Positions 31,519 through 42,129 of a stretch of DNA of 50,501 nucleotides are shown here, piece after piece; position 1 is the stretch's first letter, and the number at the start of each line of letters is the position of its first letter. The notes below the pieces were generated by a model. It saw only the letters and a program-made list of their open reading frames with translations. It was not told the origin of the DNA and searched no databases. The position numbers and the translations under genes are program-made. Source of the DNA: Actinomycetota bacterium (GTDB lineage: Bacteria > Actinomycetota > Actinomycetes > Nanopelagicales > Nanopelagicaceae); NCBI GenBank assembly GCA_009699375.1, contig WLOF01000002.1, positions 1 to 50,501 of the forward strand. The letters run 5' to 3'.

Positions 31519-32176
31519 ACAACCAGGTGGAGACAAAGTTACCCGATACATAGTCATCGGGATGGTCGTATTTATTGTCGCTGTTGGAGTGATTTTTTCA
31601 TTCGTCAGCAGCTCCAGCAAGGCTGCCCCATATCCTTCTATAGTTTCTAAGAGCGAAGGGTACGGAATTGTCTTCAACGGTGATCTGAAAAACGTACCGA
31701 AAGTTGATATTTGGGAAGATATGCAATGTCCATATTGCGGACGCTTTGAAGGCGTGAATGGTCCATACATACAAAAATTAATAAAAGAAAAGAAAGCCAC
31801 AATTGTTTTCCATGTGCTGTCATTTGCGGGACCAGAATCAGTTCTTGCAGCCAACGCGGTAGCGTGTTCAGCGGATGAAGGAAAATTCTTGCAGTATCAC
31901 GAATACCTATACGCCAACCAATCTCCGACAGAAAATTCAGGAAAATGGTCGACTGAAGGTTTGCTCAGCGCAGGATCTGAAGTGGGTCTTACATCAAGCA
32001 CATTCAAATCCTGTGTGGCGGATGGAACGTATGGCCAGTGGGTAAAGAATGTTGCTGATGACGGTGCGGCTAAGAATATCAATGCAACTCCAACAGTCTT
32101 TAAAGACGGTCAAAAATTGGATGGCAACGTTGTATTTTTTGACCCTGTTGCATTTGCTAAAGCCATCGAGGGTTAG
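31511..32176 (+). CDS. Membrane-anchored DsbA-family thioredoxin-fold protein
   Basis: N-terminal TM, MQCPYCGRFE (CPYC), cis-Pro motif ATPTVF. Confidence 0.88.
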   Translation: MSKQPGGDKVTRYIVIGMVVFIVAVGVIFSFVSSSSKAAPYPSIVSKSEGYGIVFNGDLKNVPKVDIWEDMQCPYCGRFEGVNGPYIQKLIKEKKATIVFHVLSFAGPESVLAANAVACSADEGKFLQYHEYLYANQSPTENSGKWSTEGLLSAGSEVGLTSSTFKSCVADGTYGQWVKNVADDGAAKNINATPTVFKDGQKLDGNVVFFDPVAFAKAIEG

Positions 32177-32181
32177 TAACT

Positions 32182-33024
32182 GTGATGTTGCGGTTCATCC
32201 CAACTCCTAGTACTAGTGCTTTCAATATTGGCCCTCTGCAAATTCACTGGTATGCCTTATGCCTGATTGCAGGAATTGCAGTCGCAATTTGGTTGGGAGA
32301 TAAACGTTATCGGGCACTTGGCGGTGGCAAAAGCATTGTTGCTGATGTAGCAATAGTCGCAGTCCCGTCAGGAATTATTGGAGGACGTCTTTATCACGTT
32401 ATAACATCACCTGCCAATTACTTCGGGAGTGACGGAGATCTTTCTAGAGCTTTTAAAATTTGGGAAGGTGGTTTGGGAATTTGGGGGGCAATCTCTCTTG
32501 GAACACTTTCGGCTTGGATTTATTATCGTAAAGGTTTGAAATCTGATCGCGAAGGCGTTCTGCCTTTCGCGAAGTTTGCAGATGCTCTGGCTCCAGGAAT
32601 CCTTTTTGCAGAAGCAATAGGTCGTTTCGGAAACTGGTTTAACGGTGAACTTTTTGGCAAACCAACAACGCTGCCGTGGGCGGTAGAAATACCGCCGTAC
32701 AACAGACCCTACTTATATGGAAATTTCGAAACTTTTCATCCGACTTTTTTATACGAAGCACTCTGGTGCATCCTCATTGCAGTAGTCCTTCTCAAAAAGG
32801 GAAAATTATTGAAGCCTGGCCAAGGATTTCTTTTTTACGTAGCAGCGTATTGTTTTGGTAGATTTTTTATCGAAATACTTCGAATTGACTATGCAAGTCA
32901 CTTTCTAGGTCTCAGAATTAATGTGTGGGTGAGTGCACTGGTGTTCCTTGCAGCTGTGTGGTTCTTTGTACTTCTTGGGCGCCGTCCGCAAGCAGTCCCT
33001 ACTGCAGAATCGGATAACCTTTAG
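32182..33024 (+). CDS. lgt: Prolipoprotein diacylglyceryl transferase
   Basis: IPSPxxxxFxIGPLQIHWYAL, GGRLYHV, EAIGRFGNWFNGELFG, HPTFLYEALW. Confidence 0.95.
   Translation: MMLRFIPTPSTSAFNIGPLQIHWYALCLIAGIAVAIWLGDKRYRALGGGKSIVADVAIVAVPSGIIGGRLYHVITSPANYFGSDGDLSRAFKIWEGGLGIWGAISLGTLSAWIYYRKGLKSDREGVLPFAKFADALAPGILFAEAIGRFGNWFNGELFGKPTTLPWAVEIPPYNRPYLYGNFETFHPTFLYEALWCILIAVVLLKKGKLLKPGQGFLFYVAAYCFGRFFIEILRIDYASHFLGLRINVWVSALVFLAAVWFFVLLGRRPQAVPTAESDNL
33015..33020 (+). promoter_or_regulatory. Candidate -10 (TAACCT) of leaderless VIT-family gene, 6 nt before ATG 33027
   Basis: TAACCT-ttagcc-ATG, inside the last codons of lgt. Confidence 0.4.
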
Positions 33025-33026
33025 CC

Positions 33027-33734
33027 ATGTCCCTCGAAGATGTTTATCAAAGAAATCTGCATCACCGTACGCACAGAGCTGGTTGGTTACGAGCTGCAGT
33101 GCTTGGTGCGAATGACGGATTAGTTTCTACTGCCTCTCTCATGATTGGCGTTTCTGCAGCAAATGCCGACAGTTTCCTTATCACTGCTGGTATTGCAGGA
33201 ATAGTTGCAGGCGCGATGTCAATGGCTGTTGGAGAATACGTTTCAGTCAGATCACAAAATGATGTTGAAGAATCTGATCGCATTATGGAGATGGAACATT
33301 TAGCGCTAGATCCAGAGGGTGAACTTTTAGAATTGGAACATATCTATATTAAGCGCGGACTTTCACAAGAACTCGCACACCAAGTCGCGGTAGCCATGCA
33401 TGACAAGGACCCCTTGGCTGCACATCTCAGGGACGAACTGGGTCAACATCCCCATACAAAAGCGCGACCGATGCAGGCAGCACTTGCTTCAGCGGCAAGT
33501 TTCACTATGGGTGGATTGATTCCATTTGTTGGTGCGTTTGCTCCAAGTGCAGGTGCAAAAGCGTGGAGTATCGTCCTATTTACTGTTATTGGATTACTAG
33601 GCACTGGAATTATTAGCGCACGTACTGCAGGTTCGCGAGTAGTCCCTACAACAATTCGCGTGCTGATAGGTGGAGCGTTAGGTATGGCAATTACGGCTGG
33701 AATCGGAAGTTTGGTTCATTTAAGCGGAATCTAG
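33027..33734 (+). CDS. VIT1/CCC1 family Fe2+/Mn2+ transporter
   Basis: AVLGANDGLVSTASLMIGV, GAMSMAVGEYVSV. Confidence 0.9.
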   Translation: MSLEDVYQRNLHHRTHRAGWLRAAVLGANDGLVSTASLMIGVSAANADSFLITAGIAGIVAGAMSMAVGEYVSVRSQNDVEESDRIMEMEHLALDPEGELLELEHIYIKRGLSQELAHQVAVAMHDKDPLAAHLRDELGQHPHTKARPMQAALASAASFTMGGLIPFVGAFAPSAGAKAWSIVLFTVIGLLGTGIISARTAGSRVVPTTIRVLIGGALGMAITAGIGSLVHLSGI

Positions 33735-33812
33735 AGGCAAACGAGAGAAGAATTAACTCCGCTGCTTATCAAAATCTTTGGTAGAGTTTGCACAGCAGAT
33801 TTCAAGGGCCAA

Positions 33813-33839
33813 AGTTGTCCCTCTACATTTCGGACAACT
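33813..33839. promoter_or_regulatory. 8-bp inverted repeat AGTTGTCC-N11-GGACAACT just upstream of gltB
   Basis: Read directly; ends 11 nt before GTG 33851; a TACATT hexamer lies between the arms. Confidence 0.5.
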
Positions 33840-33850
33840 GGAGCAATTTC

Positions 33851-36800
33851 GTGACTCTCGCATCAAACTTTCCGCAGAAGCAGGGACTTTATGATCCTGC
33901 TTTTGAGCATGATGCCTGCGGTGTTGCCATGGTCGCAACACTCAACAAGATTGCCACACATGAAATTGTTGCAACCGCTCTCACAGCGCTTCGAAATTTA
34001 GAACACCGGGGCGCATCTGGCGCAGAGCCAGACAGCGGAGATGGTGCAGGAATTCTTATCCGTATTCCTGACGCGTTTTTACGCGCTGTCACAGGATTCA
34101 AACTTCCGCCCGCTGGTCACTACGCAGCTGGTATCGCTTTCATAGCTCAAGGCGCAGATGTGAAATCTGCGATTGAAAAATTAGCAGATGAAGAAGGGCT
34201 GACGGTTTTGGGTTGGAGAACTCTTCCGATTAATTCAGCCTCACTCGGCAAAACTGCGACGTCTGTTATGCCGCAATTCGAGCAACTCTTTGTTTCGGGT
34301 AAAAAAGATGAATCAGGCATTCATCTTGATCGCTTAACATTTTGCTTGCGGAAACGGGTCGAGCATAGCCTCGAAGTGTATTTCCCATCCTTATCTTCAC
34401 AAACAATTGTTTATAAGGGAATGTTGACTACCGGTCAGCTAGAAGAGTTCTTCCCGGATTTATCTGACTCACGGGTGATGTCACCGTTAGCGGTTGTTCA
34501 CTCCCGATTCTCAACAAATACTTTCCCTTCTTGGCCATTAGCGCATCCCTACAGATTCATTGCCCACAATGGTGAGATTAATACAGTGAAGGGCAATAGA
34601 AATTGGATGCGGGCCCGCGAAGCACTTTTGAAAAGCGATGTCATTCCTGGAGATATTTCTAGAATTTTCCCGATCATTGATACGCATGGAAGTGACTCTG
34701 CTTCATTTGATGAAGTACTCGAACTTCTTTATTTAGGAGGAAGATCGCTGGCACATTCTGTCTTGATGATGATTCCGGAAGCGTGGGAAAATCACGCATC
34801 GATGTCTCAATCTCGTCGCGAATTCTATGCTTTCCATTCCTCACTTATGGAGCCTTGGGATGGTCCAGCATGTGTAACTTTTACAGATGGACATCAAGTA
34901 GGCGCCGTTCTCGATCGCAACGGTCTACGGCCATCACGTTTTTGGGTGACAAAAGATGGACTCGTTGTACTCGCAAGTGAAGTGGGCGTTTTAGATATTC
35001 CAGCAGATCAGATTGCTCGAAAAGGGCGACTTCAGCCCGGAAAAATGTTCTTAGTTGATATTGAAGCGGGCAGAATTATTGAAGATGAAGAAATTAAAAA
35101 TGATTTGGCCACTTCGGCACCTTACGGAGAATGGCTTCACGCAGGAAAAATTAAGTTGGGGGAGTTGCCCGCAAGAGAACATATTGTCTATCCACATTCA
35201 TCTGTAATTCGTCGTCAAAGAGCTTTCGGATATACCGAAGAAGATTTACGAATTCTCATTACTCCAATGGCACGCAATGGTGCCGAGCCATTAGGTTCAA
35301 TGGGTAGCGACTCACCCATTGCTGCACTCTCTAATCGACCAAGACTTTTATTTGATTACTTCACACAATTGTTTGCCCAAGTAACGAATCCTCCACTCGA
35401 TGCAATCCGCGAAGAACTCGTTACATCTCTAGCCGGCTCAATAGGGCCAGAACATAATCTTTTAGATCCTGGACCCCATTCTTGTAGGCAAATTGACTTA
35501 GATTATCCAGTAATCGACAACGACGAACTTGCAAAAATTATTCACGTTAATGCTGATGGCGATCATCCAGGATTTATTACACATGTTGTACGTGGTCTCT
35601 TTCCCGTTGCTGGAGAGGGAGCCGGACTGAAAACAAGACTGGATGAAATTCGGGCTGAAGTTTCCGGAGCAATTGCGGAAGGCGCACGACTTATTGTTTT
35701 GTCAGATCGAGATGGCGATGCAGATAATGCACCAATCCCATCTCTATTACTTACAGCAGCTGTTCACCACCATTTGATTCGCGAAAAAACTCGCACGAAT
35801 GTTGGGCTTGTTATTGAAGCAGGCGATGTGCGAGAAGTGCACCACGTAGCACTTCTGATCGGATACGGTGCAGGCGCCGTCAATCCTTATCTTGCGATGG
35901 AAAGCGCAGAAGATTTAGTTTTGCAAAGCGTCATTACAGGAATCGGACCCGAGAAAGCGGTACGTAACCTCATTAAGTCTCTGGACAAGGGCGTACTTAA
36001 GGTCATGTCAAAGATGGGAATCTCCACGATAGCTTCCTATACAGGAGCACAAGTTTTTGAAGCCATCGGACTCTCAAATGAAATTATCGATGAATATTTT
36101 GCAGGGACTACTTCGCGATTGGGCGGAGTCGGACTCGATGTCATTGCTCGAGAAACCATTGCCCGTCATCACATTGCTTATCCTCCCGGAGGAGAAGTTC
36201 CTGGAACAAAGCGCCTACCGATTGGTGGCGAATACCAATGGCGCAGAGATGGGGAACCTCATCTATTTGATCCTGAAACTGTGTTCACTCTCCAACATTC
36301 AACTCGTAACAAACGATTTGATATTTTCAAGAGATATACAAATAGGGTCAATGATCAAAGCAAAAATGCGATGACTCTGAGAGGGTTATTTGCATTCAAA
36401 ATCGATGAGAAGAAGTCAATCGATATTGCACAAGTAGAACCTGCGGGAGCAATTTATAAGCGATTCTCGACAGGTGCAATGTCCTACGGTTCGATATCAC
36501 AAGAGGCTCACGAAACTATGGCAATAGCCATGAACCGTTTGGGCGGTAAATCAAATACCGGCGAGGGCGGCGAAGATCCAGAGCGTTTTACAATGATGGC
36601 CAATGGTGATTCGAAACGTTCTGCAATCAAACAAGTAGCTAGTGGACGCTTTGGTGTAACGAGTGATTATTTGGTTAATTCCGATGACATCCAAATAAAA
36701 ATTGCTCAAGGTGCAAAGCCAGGCGAGGGCGGTCAATTACCAGGTAACAAGGTTTATCCATGGATTGCCAAAGTTCGTTACTCCACCCCTGGCGTAGGTC

Positions 36801-38365
36801 TTATTTCGCCACCGCCACACCACGATATTTATTCCATTGAAGATTTAGCACAACTGATTCATGACCTTAAGAACGCAAACAAGAACGCGCGAATCCACGT
36901 GAAACTTGTTGCTGAAGTTGGCGTCGGAACTGTTGCTGCAGGAGTGAGCAAAGCCCACGCAGATGTTGTTTTGATTTCTGGGCATGATGGCGGAACTGGA
37001 GCGTCGCCACTGACTTCCCTAAAACATGCTGGCGCACCTTGGGAGCTTGGCCTTGCTGAAACTCAACAAACCTTGCTGCTTAATGGGTTGCGCGATCGAA
37101 TTGTCGTACAAGCAGATGGTCAATTGAAAACTGGACGAGATGTCGTCATTGCGGCGCTACTGGGTGCAGAGGAGTTTGGTTTCGCAACTGCGCCATTGGT
37201 TGTATCGGGTTGCGTCATGATGAGGGTTTGTCATCTAGATACCTGTCCAGTAGGAGTTGCAACTCAGAATCCAGAACTGCGTAAAAAATTCACAGGGAAA
37301 CCAGAATTTGTTGAAACATTCTTTGAATACATTGCAGAAGAAGTCCGTGAATATCTTGCACTTCTCGGTCTCCGGACTCTGGAAGAAGCTGTCGGGCGAG
37401 TTGATCTTTTGGATACTGCAAAGGCAATCACACATTGGAAAACTTCTGGCTTAGATTTGGCACCCCTGCTTTCTCGACCAGATGTGAAAGGTCCGTTACA
37501 TCAAACAACATTCCAGGACCACGGTCTCGAGAACGCGCTAGACAACGAATTGATTATCAAAGCAGAGCCTGCGTTATTGCATGGGAAGAAAGTTGAAATT
37601 TCTGTTGATGTCAGAAATGTGAATCGCACAGTTGGAACGATGCTAGGTGCTGAGATCACCCGAAAGTATGGTGGCGCTGGACTACCGGCAAATACTGTTG
37701 ATATCACTTTGCGAGGATCTGCAGGACAATCCTTAGGTGCCTTCATACCAAGTGGTCTCACTTTGCGACTTTACGGAGATTCCAATGATTATGTTGCTAA
37801 GGGTATTTCTGGCGGACGCGTCATAGTCCAGCCCGACAGGAAATCTACTTTCCCATCACAAGAAAATGTGGTTGCTGGAAACGTCATTGGTTACGGTGCC
37901 ACTTCAGGTGAAATATTTATTAGAGGCGTCGTTGGTGAAAGATTTTGCGTGCGAAACTCTGGGGCAGTTGCCGTGGCAGAGGGAATCGGCGATCACGGTT
38001 GCGAATACATGACGGGTGGCACTGTTCTCGTTCTTGGCAAAACAGGCAGAAATTTTGCTGCAGGAATGTCTGGTGGCAGAGCATTTGTTCTTGATTTGGA
38101 ACCAGCGAATGTTAATCCTGAAATGGTCGACATTATGTCTGTTCCAGTCGACGAACGAGATTCTCTTAAAGAATTAGTTTCTTCGTTTGCGAAAGAAACA
38201 CAATCAGCTGTTGCGCAATCGCTGCTGGACGATTGGGATTCATCGGTTACAAGAATTTCATTGGTTATGCCTCGCGACTATGCCAGAGTCTTGCGCGCTA
38301 TGGATAAAGCGCTTCGAGAAGGACTGCCTGCTGACCAATATGTCATGGAGGTGGCAAATGGGTGA
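33851..38365 (+). CDS. gltB: Glutamate synthase large subunit
   Basis: [13 protein letters not shown] (mature N-terminal Cys), [46 protein letters not shown] 33851 preferred to ORF start 33788. Confidence 0.96.
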   Translation: MTLASNFPQKQGLYDPAFEHDACGVAMVATLNKIATHEIVATALTALRNLEHRGASGAEPDSGDGAGILIRIPDAFLRAVTGFKLPPAGHYAAGIAFIAQGADVKSAIEKLADEEGLTVLGWRTLPINSASLGKTATSVMPQFEQLFVSGKKDESGIHLDRLTFCLRKRVEHSLEVYFPSLSSQTIVYKGMLTTGQLEEFFPDLSDSRVMSPLAVVHSRFSTNTFPSWPLAHPYRFIAHNGEINTVKGNRNWMRAREALLKSDVIPGDISRIFPIIDTHGSDSASFDEVLELLYLGGRSLAHSVLMMIPEAWENHASMSQSRREFYAFHSSLMEPWDGPACVTFTDGHQVGAVLDRNGLRPSRFWVTKDGLVVLASEVGVLDIPADQIARKGRLQPGKMFLVDIEAGRIIEDEEIKNDLATSAPYGEWLHAGKIKLGELPAREHIVYPHSSVIRRQRAFGYTEEDLRILITPMARNGAEPLGSMGSDSPIAALSNRPRLLFDYFTQLFAQVTNPPLDAIREELVTSLAGSIGPEHNLLDPGPHSCRQIDLDYPVIDNDELAKIIHVNADGDHPGFITHVVRGLFPVAGEGAGLKTRLDEIRAEVSGAIAEGARLIVLSDRDGDADNAPIPSLLLTAAVHHHLIREKTRTNVGLVIEAGDVREVHHVALLIGYGAGAVNPYLAMESAEDLVLQSVITGIGPEKAVRNLIKSLDKGVLKVMSKMGISTIASYTGAQVFEAIGLSNEIIDEYFAGTTSRLGGVGLDVIARETIARHHIAYPPGGEVPGTKRLPIGGEYQWRRDGEPHLFDPETVFTLQHSTRNKRFDIFKRYTNRVNDQSKNAMTLRGLFAFKIDEKKSIDIAQVEPAGAIYKRFSTGAMSYGSISQEAHETMAIAMNRLGGKSNTGEGGEDPERFTMMANGDSKRSAIKQVASGRFGVTSDYLVNSDDIQIKIAQGAKPGEGGQLPGNKVYPWIAKVRYSTPGVGLISPPPHHDIYSIEDLAQLIHDLKNANKNARIHVKLVAEVGVGTVAAGVSKAHADVVLISGHDGGTGASPLTSLKHAGAPWELGLAETQQTLLLNGLRDRIVVQADGQLKTGRDVVIAALLGAEEFGFATAPLVVSGCVMMRVCHLDTCPVGVATQNPELRKKFTGKPEFVETFFEYIAEEVREYLALLGLRTLEEAVGRVDLLDTAKAITHWKTSGLDLAPLLSRPDVKGPLHQTTFQDHGLENALDNELIIKAEPALLHGKKVEISVDVRNVNRTVGTMLGAEITRKYGGAGLPANTVDITLRGSAGQSLGAFIPSGLTLRLYGDSNDYVAKGISGGRVIVQPDRKSTFPSQENVVAGNVIGYGATSGEIFIRGVVGERFCVRNSGAVAVAEGIGDHGCEYMTGGTVLVLGKTGRNFAAGMSGGRAFVLDLEPANVNPEMVDIMSVPVDERDSLKELVSSFAKETQSAVAQSLLDDWDSSVTRISLVMPRDYARVLRAMDKALREGLPADQYVMEVANG

Positions 38366-39812
38366 TCCAAGAGGTTTTTTGACGACTCCTCGAGAAGTTC
38401 CAAAGAGGAGACCTGTTGATATTCGTATTCGCGATTGGAAAGAAGTTTACGAACCGCAAGAGTTTAGCGCTCTTCAAAAACAAGCTGGTCGATGCATGGA
38501 TTGCGGAATCCCTTTCTGCCATCAAGGGTGTCCTTTAGGAAACCTCATCCCAGAATGGAATGACTTAATTTTTAGAGGTGACAAAGATGAGGCAATCGAT
38601 CGCTTACATGCAACAAACAATTTCCCTGAATTCACTGGGCGACTTTGTCCCGCTCCATGTGAAACCGCATGCGTAGTCGCAATCAACGCAGATGCTGTAA
38701 CCATCAAGCAAGTAGAACTCCGAACCATCGAAGAAGCTTTTGATAATGGGAAAGTTATCCCATTGCAACCCGATCGTCTTTCTGGAAAAACCGTTGCTGT
38801 TGTTGGTTCCGGACCCGCTGGCTTGGCTGTTGCTCAGCAATTAACTCGCGCTGGTCATACCGTTGCCGTTTATGAAAGAGCCGAAAAAATTGGTGGCTTA
38901 CTACGTTACGGAATTCCAGAATTCAAGATGGAGAAATCAATTCTTGATCGCAGACTCACACAGATGAGCGCAGAAGGAACGCGGTTCCGACCAGGTGTTG
39001 ATGTAGGTGTAGAAGTAACAGGCCATCAACTTCGCTCACGTTACGATGCAGTTGTACTTGCAGTGGGTGCCACAGATTGGCGCGAACTGCCTATTCCTGG
39101 ACGCGACTTGCGTGGCATTCATCAAGCTATGGAATATCTACCTTGGGGGAATAAGCAAGCGCTTGGCGAAATTGAAATCTCACCTATCAATGTCGAAGGA
39201 AAGCACGTAGTCATTCTTGGTGGGGGAGATACGGGTGCAGATTGCTTGGGAACAGCCACGCGACAAGGTGCAGCAAGTGTGACCCAGTTGGAAATTTTGC
39301 CACGACCAACAGAAGAACGTCCTTCTGCGCAGCCTTGGCCGATGTATCCAATGATATTCAGAGTTTCGAGTGCTCACGAAGAAAATGATCATCGAATTTT
39401 TTCTGTATCTACTGAGAAATTTATTGGGGATTCTGACGGAAATGTCAAAGCCCTTGTACTAGTTGAAACAGAATTCGTGAATGGCAAATTTACTAGCGTG
39501 CCTGGAACCGAAAAGGAAATTCCTGCAGATTTCGTCTTTCTAGCAATGGGATTCACTGGCCCAGAAAAAAGTCCATTGCTCACTCAATTAGAAGTAGAGC
39601 TGGACGAGCGCGGGAATATCAAGCGAAATCAACAATATGAAACAAATTCTGAAGGTGTATTTGTTTGTGGAGATGCAGGTAGAGGGCAATCACTCATTGT
39701 TTGGGCTATTGCCGAAGGTCGTAGCGCAGCATCTGCAGTTGACCGATTCTTAACCGGAAGTTCACAGTTACCGTCACCAATTGAGCCGACAGAGCGCCAA
39801 CTAATGGTTTAG
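38358..39812 (+). CDS. gltD: Glutamate synthase small subunit
   Basis: [64 protein letters not shown]; overlaps gltB by 8 nt. Confidence 0.96.
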   Translation: MGDPRGFLTTPREVPKRRPVDIRIRDWKEVYEPQEFSALQKQAGRCMDCGIPFCHQGCPLGNLIPEWNDLIFRGDKDEAIDRLHATNNFPEFTGRLCPAPCETACVVAINADAVTIKQVELRTIEEAFDNGKVIPLQPDRLSGKTVAVVGSGPAGLAVAQQLTRAGHTVAVYERAEKIGGLLRYGIPEFKMEKSILDRRLTQMSAEGTRFRPGVDVGVEVTGHQLRSRYDAVVLAVGATDWRELPIPGRDLRGIHQAMEYLPWGNKQALGEIEISPINVEGKHVVILGGGDTGADCLGTATRQGAASVTQLEILPRPTEERPSAQPWPMYPMIFRVSSAHEENDHRIFSVSTEKFIGDSDGNVKALVLVETEFVNGKFTSVPGTEKEIPADFVFLAMGFTGPEKSPLLTQLEVELDERGNIKRNQQYETNSEGVFVCGDAGRGQSLIVWAIAEGRSAASAVDRFLTGSSQLPSPIEPTERQLMV

Positions 39813-39815
39813 TGT
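39810..39815 (+). promoter_or_regulatory. Candidate -10 (TAGTGT) of leaderless pyk, 6 nt before ATG 39822; first 3 bases are the gltD stop TAG; CCGACA at 39786-39791 is a possible -35
   Basis: TAGTGT-tgaact-ATG read directly. Confidence 0.5.
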
Positions 39816-39821
39816 TGAACT

Positions 39822-41261
39822 ATGCGTAGAGCCAAAATAGTTTGCACTCTAGGCCCAGCAGTTTCTAGTCAGAAGCAAGTAAATGCACTCATTGCAGCAG
39901 GCATGAACATGGCGAGATTAAATCTTTCTCACGGAAGCCATGAGGATCATAATTCTCACATTGCTTTTATTCGCCAAGGAGCTAAAGAGTTAAACCGCGC
40001 AGTTGCAATTCTGGTTGATCTTCAAGGTCCAAAAATTCGACTCACCCGATTTAGTACAGGACCTCACCTCCTGGCTGTCGGCGATATTTTCACCATTACA
40101 ACTGACGATATTGACGGAACAAAAGAGCGCGCAGGAACAACATATAAAGGCTTACCTGGAGATTGTAAAAAAGGCGATCGAATTCTCATAGACGATGGGA
40201 AAGTGACTGTTTCGGTTATTGATGTTTCCAAAACCGAAGTGAAAACAGAAGTAATTGAAGGCGGCATGATCAGTGACAACAAGGGGATTAATTTACCCGG
40301 AGTAGCCGTTTCTGTCCCAGCCCTTTCAGTAAAAGATATTGAAGATCTTAAATGGGGCCTCCGTGCTGGCGCAGATTTTATTGCACTCTCGTTTGTCAGA
40401 AGTGCGGAGGATTTACAAGATGTTCATAGAATTATGGACGAAATTGGAATTCGTGTTCCAGTTATTGCAAAAATTGAGAAACCCCAAGCAGTTGCTAATA
40501 TCGACAGCATTGTCGCTGCCTTTGACGGAATAATGGTTGCACGTGGAGATCTTGGAGTTGAACTTCCTATCGAAGAAGTTCCGCTTGTACAGAAGTTATG
40601 TGTCGAGAAAGCAAGAGAATCAGCGAAACCTGTGATTGTCGCAACGCAAATGCTTGAATCAATGATGAACAGTTCACGCCCTACGCGCGCTGAAGCAACG
40701 GATTGCGCTAATGCCGTATTAGATGGTGCAGACGCTTTGATGCTTTCCGGTGAAACCAGTGTGGGGCAATATCCCATTGAGGCAGTTGCGACTATGGCCC
40801 GAATCATCGAAAAAACTGAGGAAGGTGGGCTCCATCGAATTGCGCCATTACAACATTCACCAAAAACAACCGGTGGTGCAATCACGAGGGCAGCAGTAGA
40901 TGTCGGGCAAACAGTAGGAGCAAAATATTTAGTTGCCTTCACTCAGAGCGGTGACTCGGCAAGAAGAATGTCACGCCTTCGCTCCGGAATTCCTATTTTG
41001 GCACTTACTCCAGAATCGGGAACATTCAACAGGTTGGCACTGAGTTGGGGAGTCGAATCTATTTTGGCTCCAACTGTTAACCACACGGATGAAATGGTGA
41101 AGCAAGTTGATTCCATACTTATGTCGTCAGGAAGAGCCAGCATTGGCGAACTCATCATGATCGTTGCAGGTTCACCACCAGGAATCCCTGGCTCTACAAA
41201 TGCAATGCGTGTGCACCGAATTGGTGATGCTGTTGCAGGTGTTGCGCCTGCTTATCGCTGA
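39822..41261 (+). CDS. pyk: Pyruvate kinase
   Basis: RRAKIVCTLGPA, MARLNLSHGSHEDH, VPVIAKIEKPQAV, MVARGDLGVELP, ATQMLESM. Confidence 0.98.
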   Translation: MRRAKIVCTLGPAVSSQKQVNALIAAGMNMARLNLSHGSHEDHNSHIAFIRQGAKELNRAVAILVDLQGPKIRLTRFSTGPHLLAVGDIFTITTDDIDGTKERAGTTYKGLPGDCKKGDRILIDDGKVTVSVIDVSKTEVKTEVIEGGMISDNKGINLPGVAVSVPALSVKDIEDLKWGLRAGADFIALSFVRSAEDLQDVHRIMDEIGIRVPVIAKIEKPQAVANIDSIVAAFDGIMVARGDLGVELPIEEVPLVQKLCVEKARESAKPVIVATQMLESMMNSSRPTRAEATDCANAVLDGADALMLSGETSVGQYPIEAVATMARIIEKTEEGGLHRIAPLQHSPKTTGGAITRAAVDVGQTVGAKYLVAFTQSGDSARRMSRLRSGIPILALTPESGTFNRLALSWGVESILAPTVNHTDEMVKQVDSILMSSGRASIGELIMIVAGSPPGIPGSTNAMRVHRIGDAVAGVAPAYR

Positions 41262-41300
41262 CCAGCGTCTCTCTTTTTAATCAGGTACACTCGCGTGCGC

Positions 41301-41373
41301 GCCTCGGTACTCCAACGGTAGAGAGGGCAGTCTCAAACACTGCATAGTGTCGGTTCGAATCCGACTCGGGGCA
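41301..41373 (+). tRNA. tRNA, anticodon CAA (Leu codon UUG) on a 73-nt class-I (short variable loop) body; CCA not encoded
   Basis: Hand folding: acceptor 41301-41307/41366-41372 (7 bp with GU pairs), anticodon stem 41327-41331/41339-41343 (GCAGT/ACTGC), loop CTCAAAC 41332-41338, variable loop 5 nt, T arm GTCGG-TTCGAAT-CCGAC, discriminator A73; TACACT -10 candidate at 41286-41291. Confidence 0.85.
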
Positions 41374-41374
41374 C

Positions 41375-41992
41375 ATGAGCACACAAACATCGAATGAATT
41401 AAATGTTCCTAGTGCTGGCCTGGCAAGAATCTTGGTCGCAGAAGACGAAACGTTGATTCGTATGGATTTAGTCGAGATGCTCAACGGTGCCGGATATCAA
41501 GTTGTGGGCGAAGCAAAAAATGGGGAAGAAGCAATTGCATTAGCGCGTGAGCTCAAACCGGATTTGGCAATTCTTGATGTGAAGATGCCAGTACTGGATG
41601 GGATTTCAGCAGCAGAAGAAATTATTTCCATTTCTCCTGTCCTGATGCTTACAGCATTTAGTCAAAAAGAATTAGTAGATCGTGCGCGAGATGCCGGAGT
41701 TATGGCGTATGTAGTTAAACCTTTCTCAATTAATGATTTATTGCCGGCAATGGAAATTGCTATGAGCAGGCACAAACAAATGGTTTCTCTTAGCGAAGAA
41801 GTTGCAGAGCTTTATGAAAGACTTGAAGTGAGAAAACTTATTGACAAGGCAAAAGGGATTTTAATGGCGGCCCTCAACCTCACAGAACCGCAGGCATTTT
41901 CTTGGATACAAAAAGCGGCTATGGATCGGCGACTATCCATGAAGGAGATTGCCAACGCGGTAATTTCCCCTACCGATATCCCCGAGCGGTAA
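41375..41992 (+). CDS. pdtaR: ANTAR-output response regulator, PdtaR-like
   Basis: ARILVAEDETLIRMDLVEML receiver, LDVKMPVLDG phospho-Asp, VVKPFS, C-terminal ANTAR (ALNLTEPQAFSWIQKAAMDRRLSMKEIANAV). Confidence 0.9.
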   Translation: MSTQTSNELNVPSAGLARILVAEDETLIRMDLVEMLNGAGYQVVGEAKNGEEAIALARELKPDLAILDVKMPVLDGISAAEEIISISPVLMLTAFSQKELVDRARDAGVMAYVVKPFSINDLLPAMEIAMSRHKQMVSLSEEVAELYERLEVRKLIDKAKGILMAALNLTEPQAFSWIQKAAMDRRLSMKEIANAVISPTDIPER

Positions 41993-42051
41993 CGTGGGCC
42001 TGAGGGGCTAGGCCTTAAAAAGAGGCGAACTTTGTGAGGTATTTACTTCGC

Positions 42052-42113
42052 GCTCTTGTCCAACTATGAGCCAAACCTGTACCCTGACTGCTTCCCTCTC
42101 CGGGGACAAGAGC
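42052..42113. repeat. 10-bp inverted repeat GCTCTTGTCC (42052-42061) / GGACAAGAGC (42104-42113) upstream of livJ
   Basis: Perfect 10/10 complement, 42-nt spacer, second arm just upstream of the SD. Confidence 0.6.
42056..42085 (+). promoter_or_regulatory. Predicted livJ promoter: -35 TTGTCC, 18-bp spacer, -10 TACCCT
   Basis: Hexamers read directly; strong SD aggaagg before ATG 42130. Confidence 0.45.
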
Positions 42114-42129
42114 TACAGGAAGGTAGTTT

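Noticed and set aside
40424-40942. 172-aa minus-strand ORF inside pyk
   Set aside because: Antisense shadow of pyruvate kinase
41999-42025. GGCCT...AGGCC hairpin after pdtaR as terminator
   Set aside because: Only 5 bp and followed by an A-rich rather than T-rich tract on the plus strand
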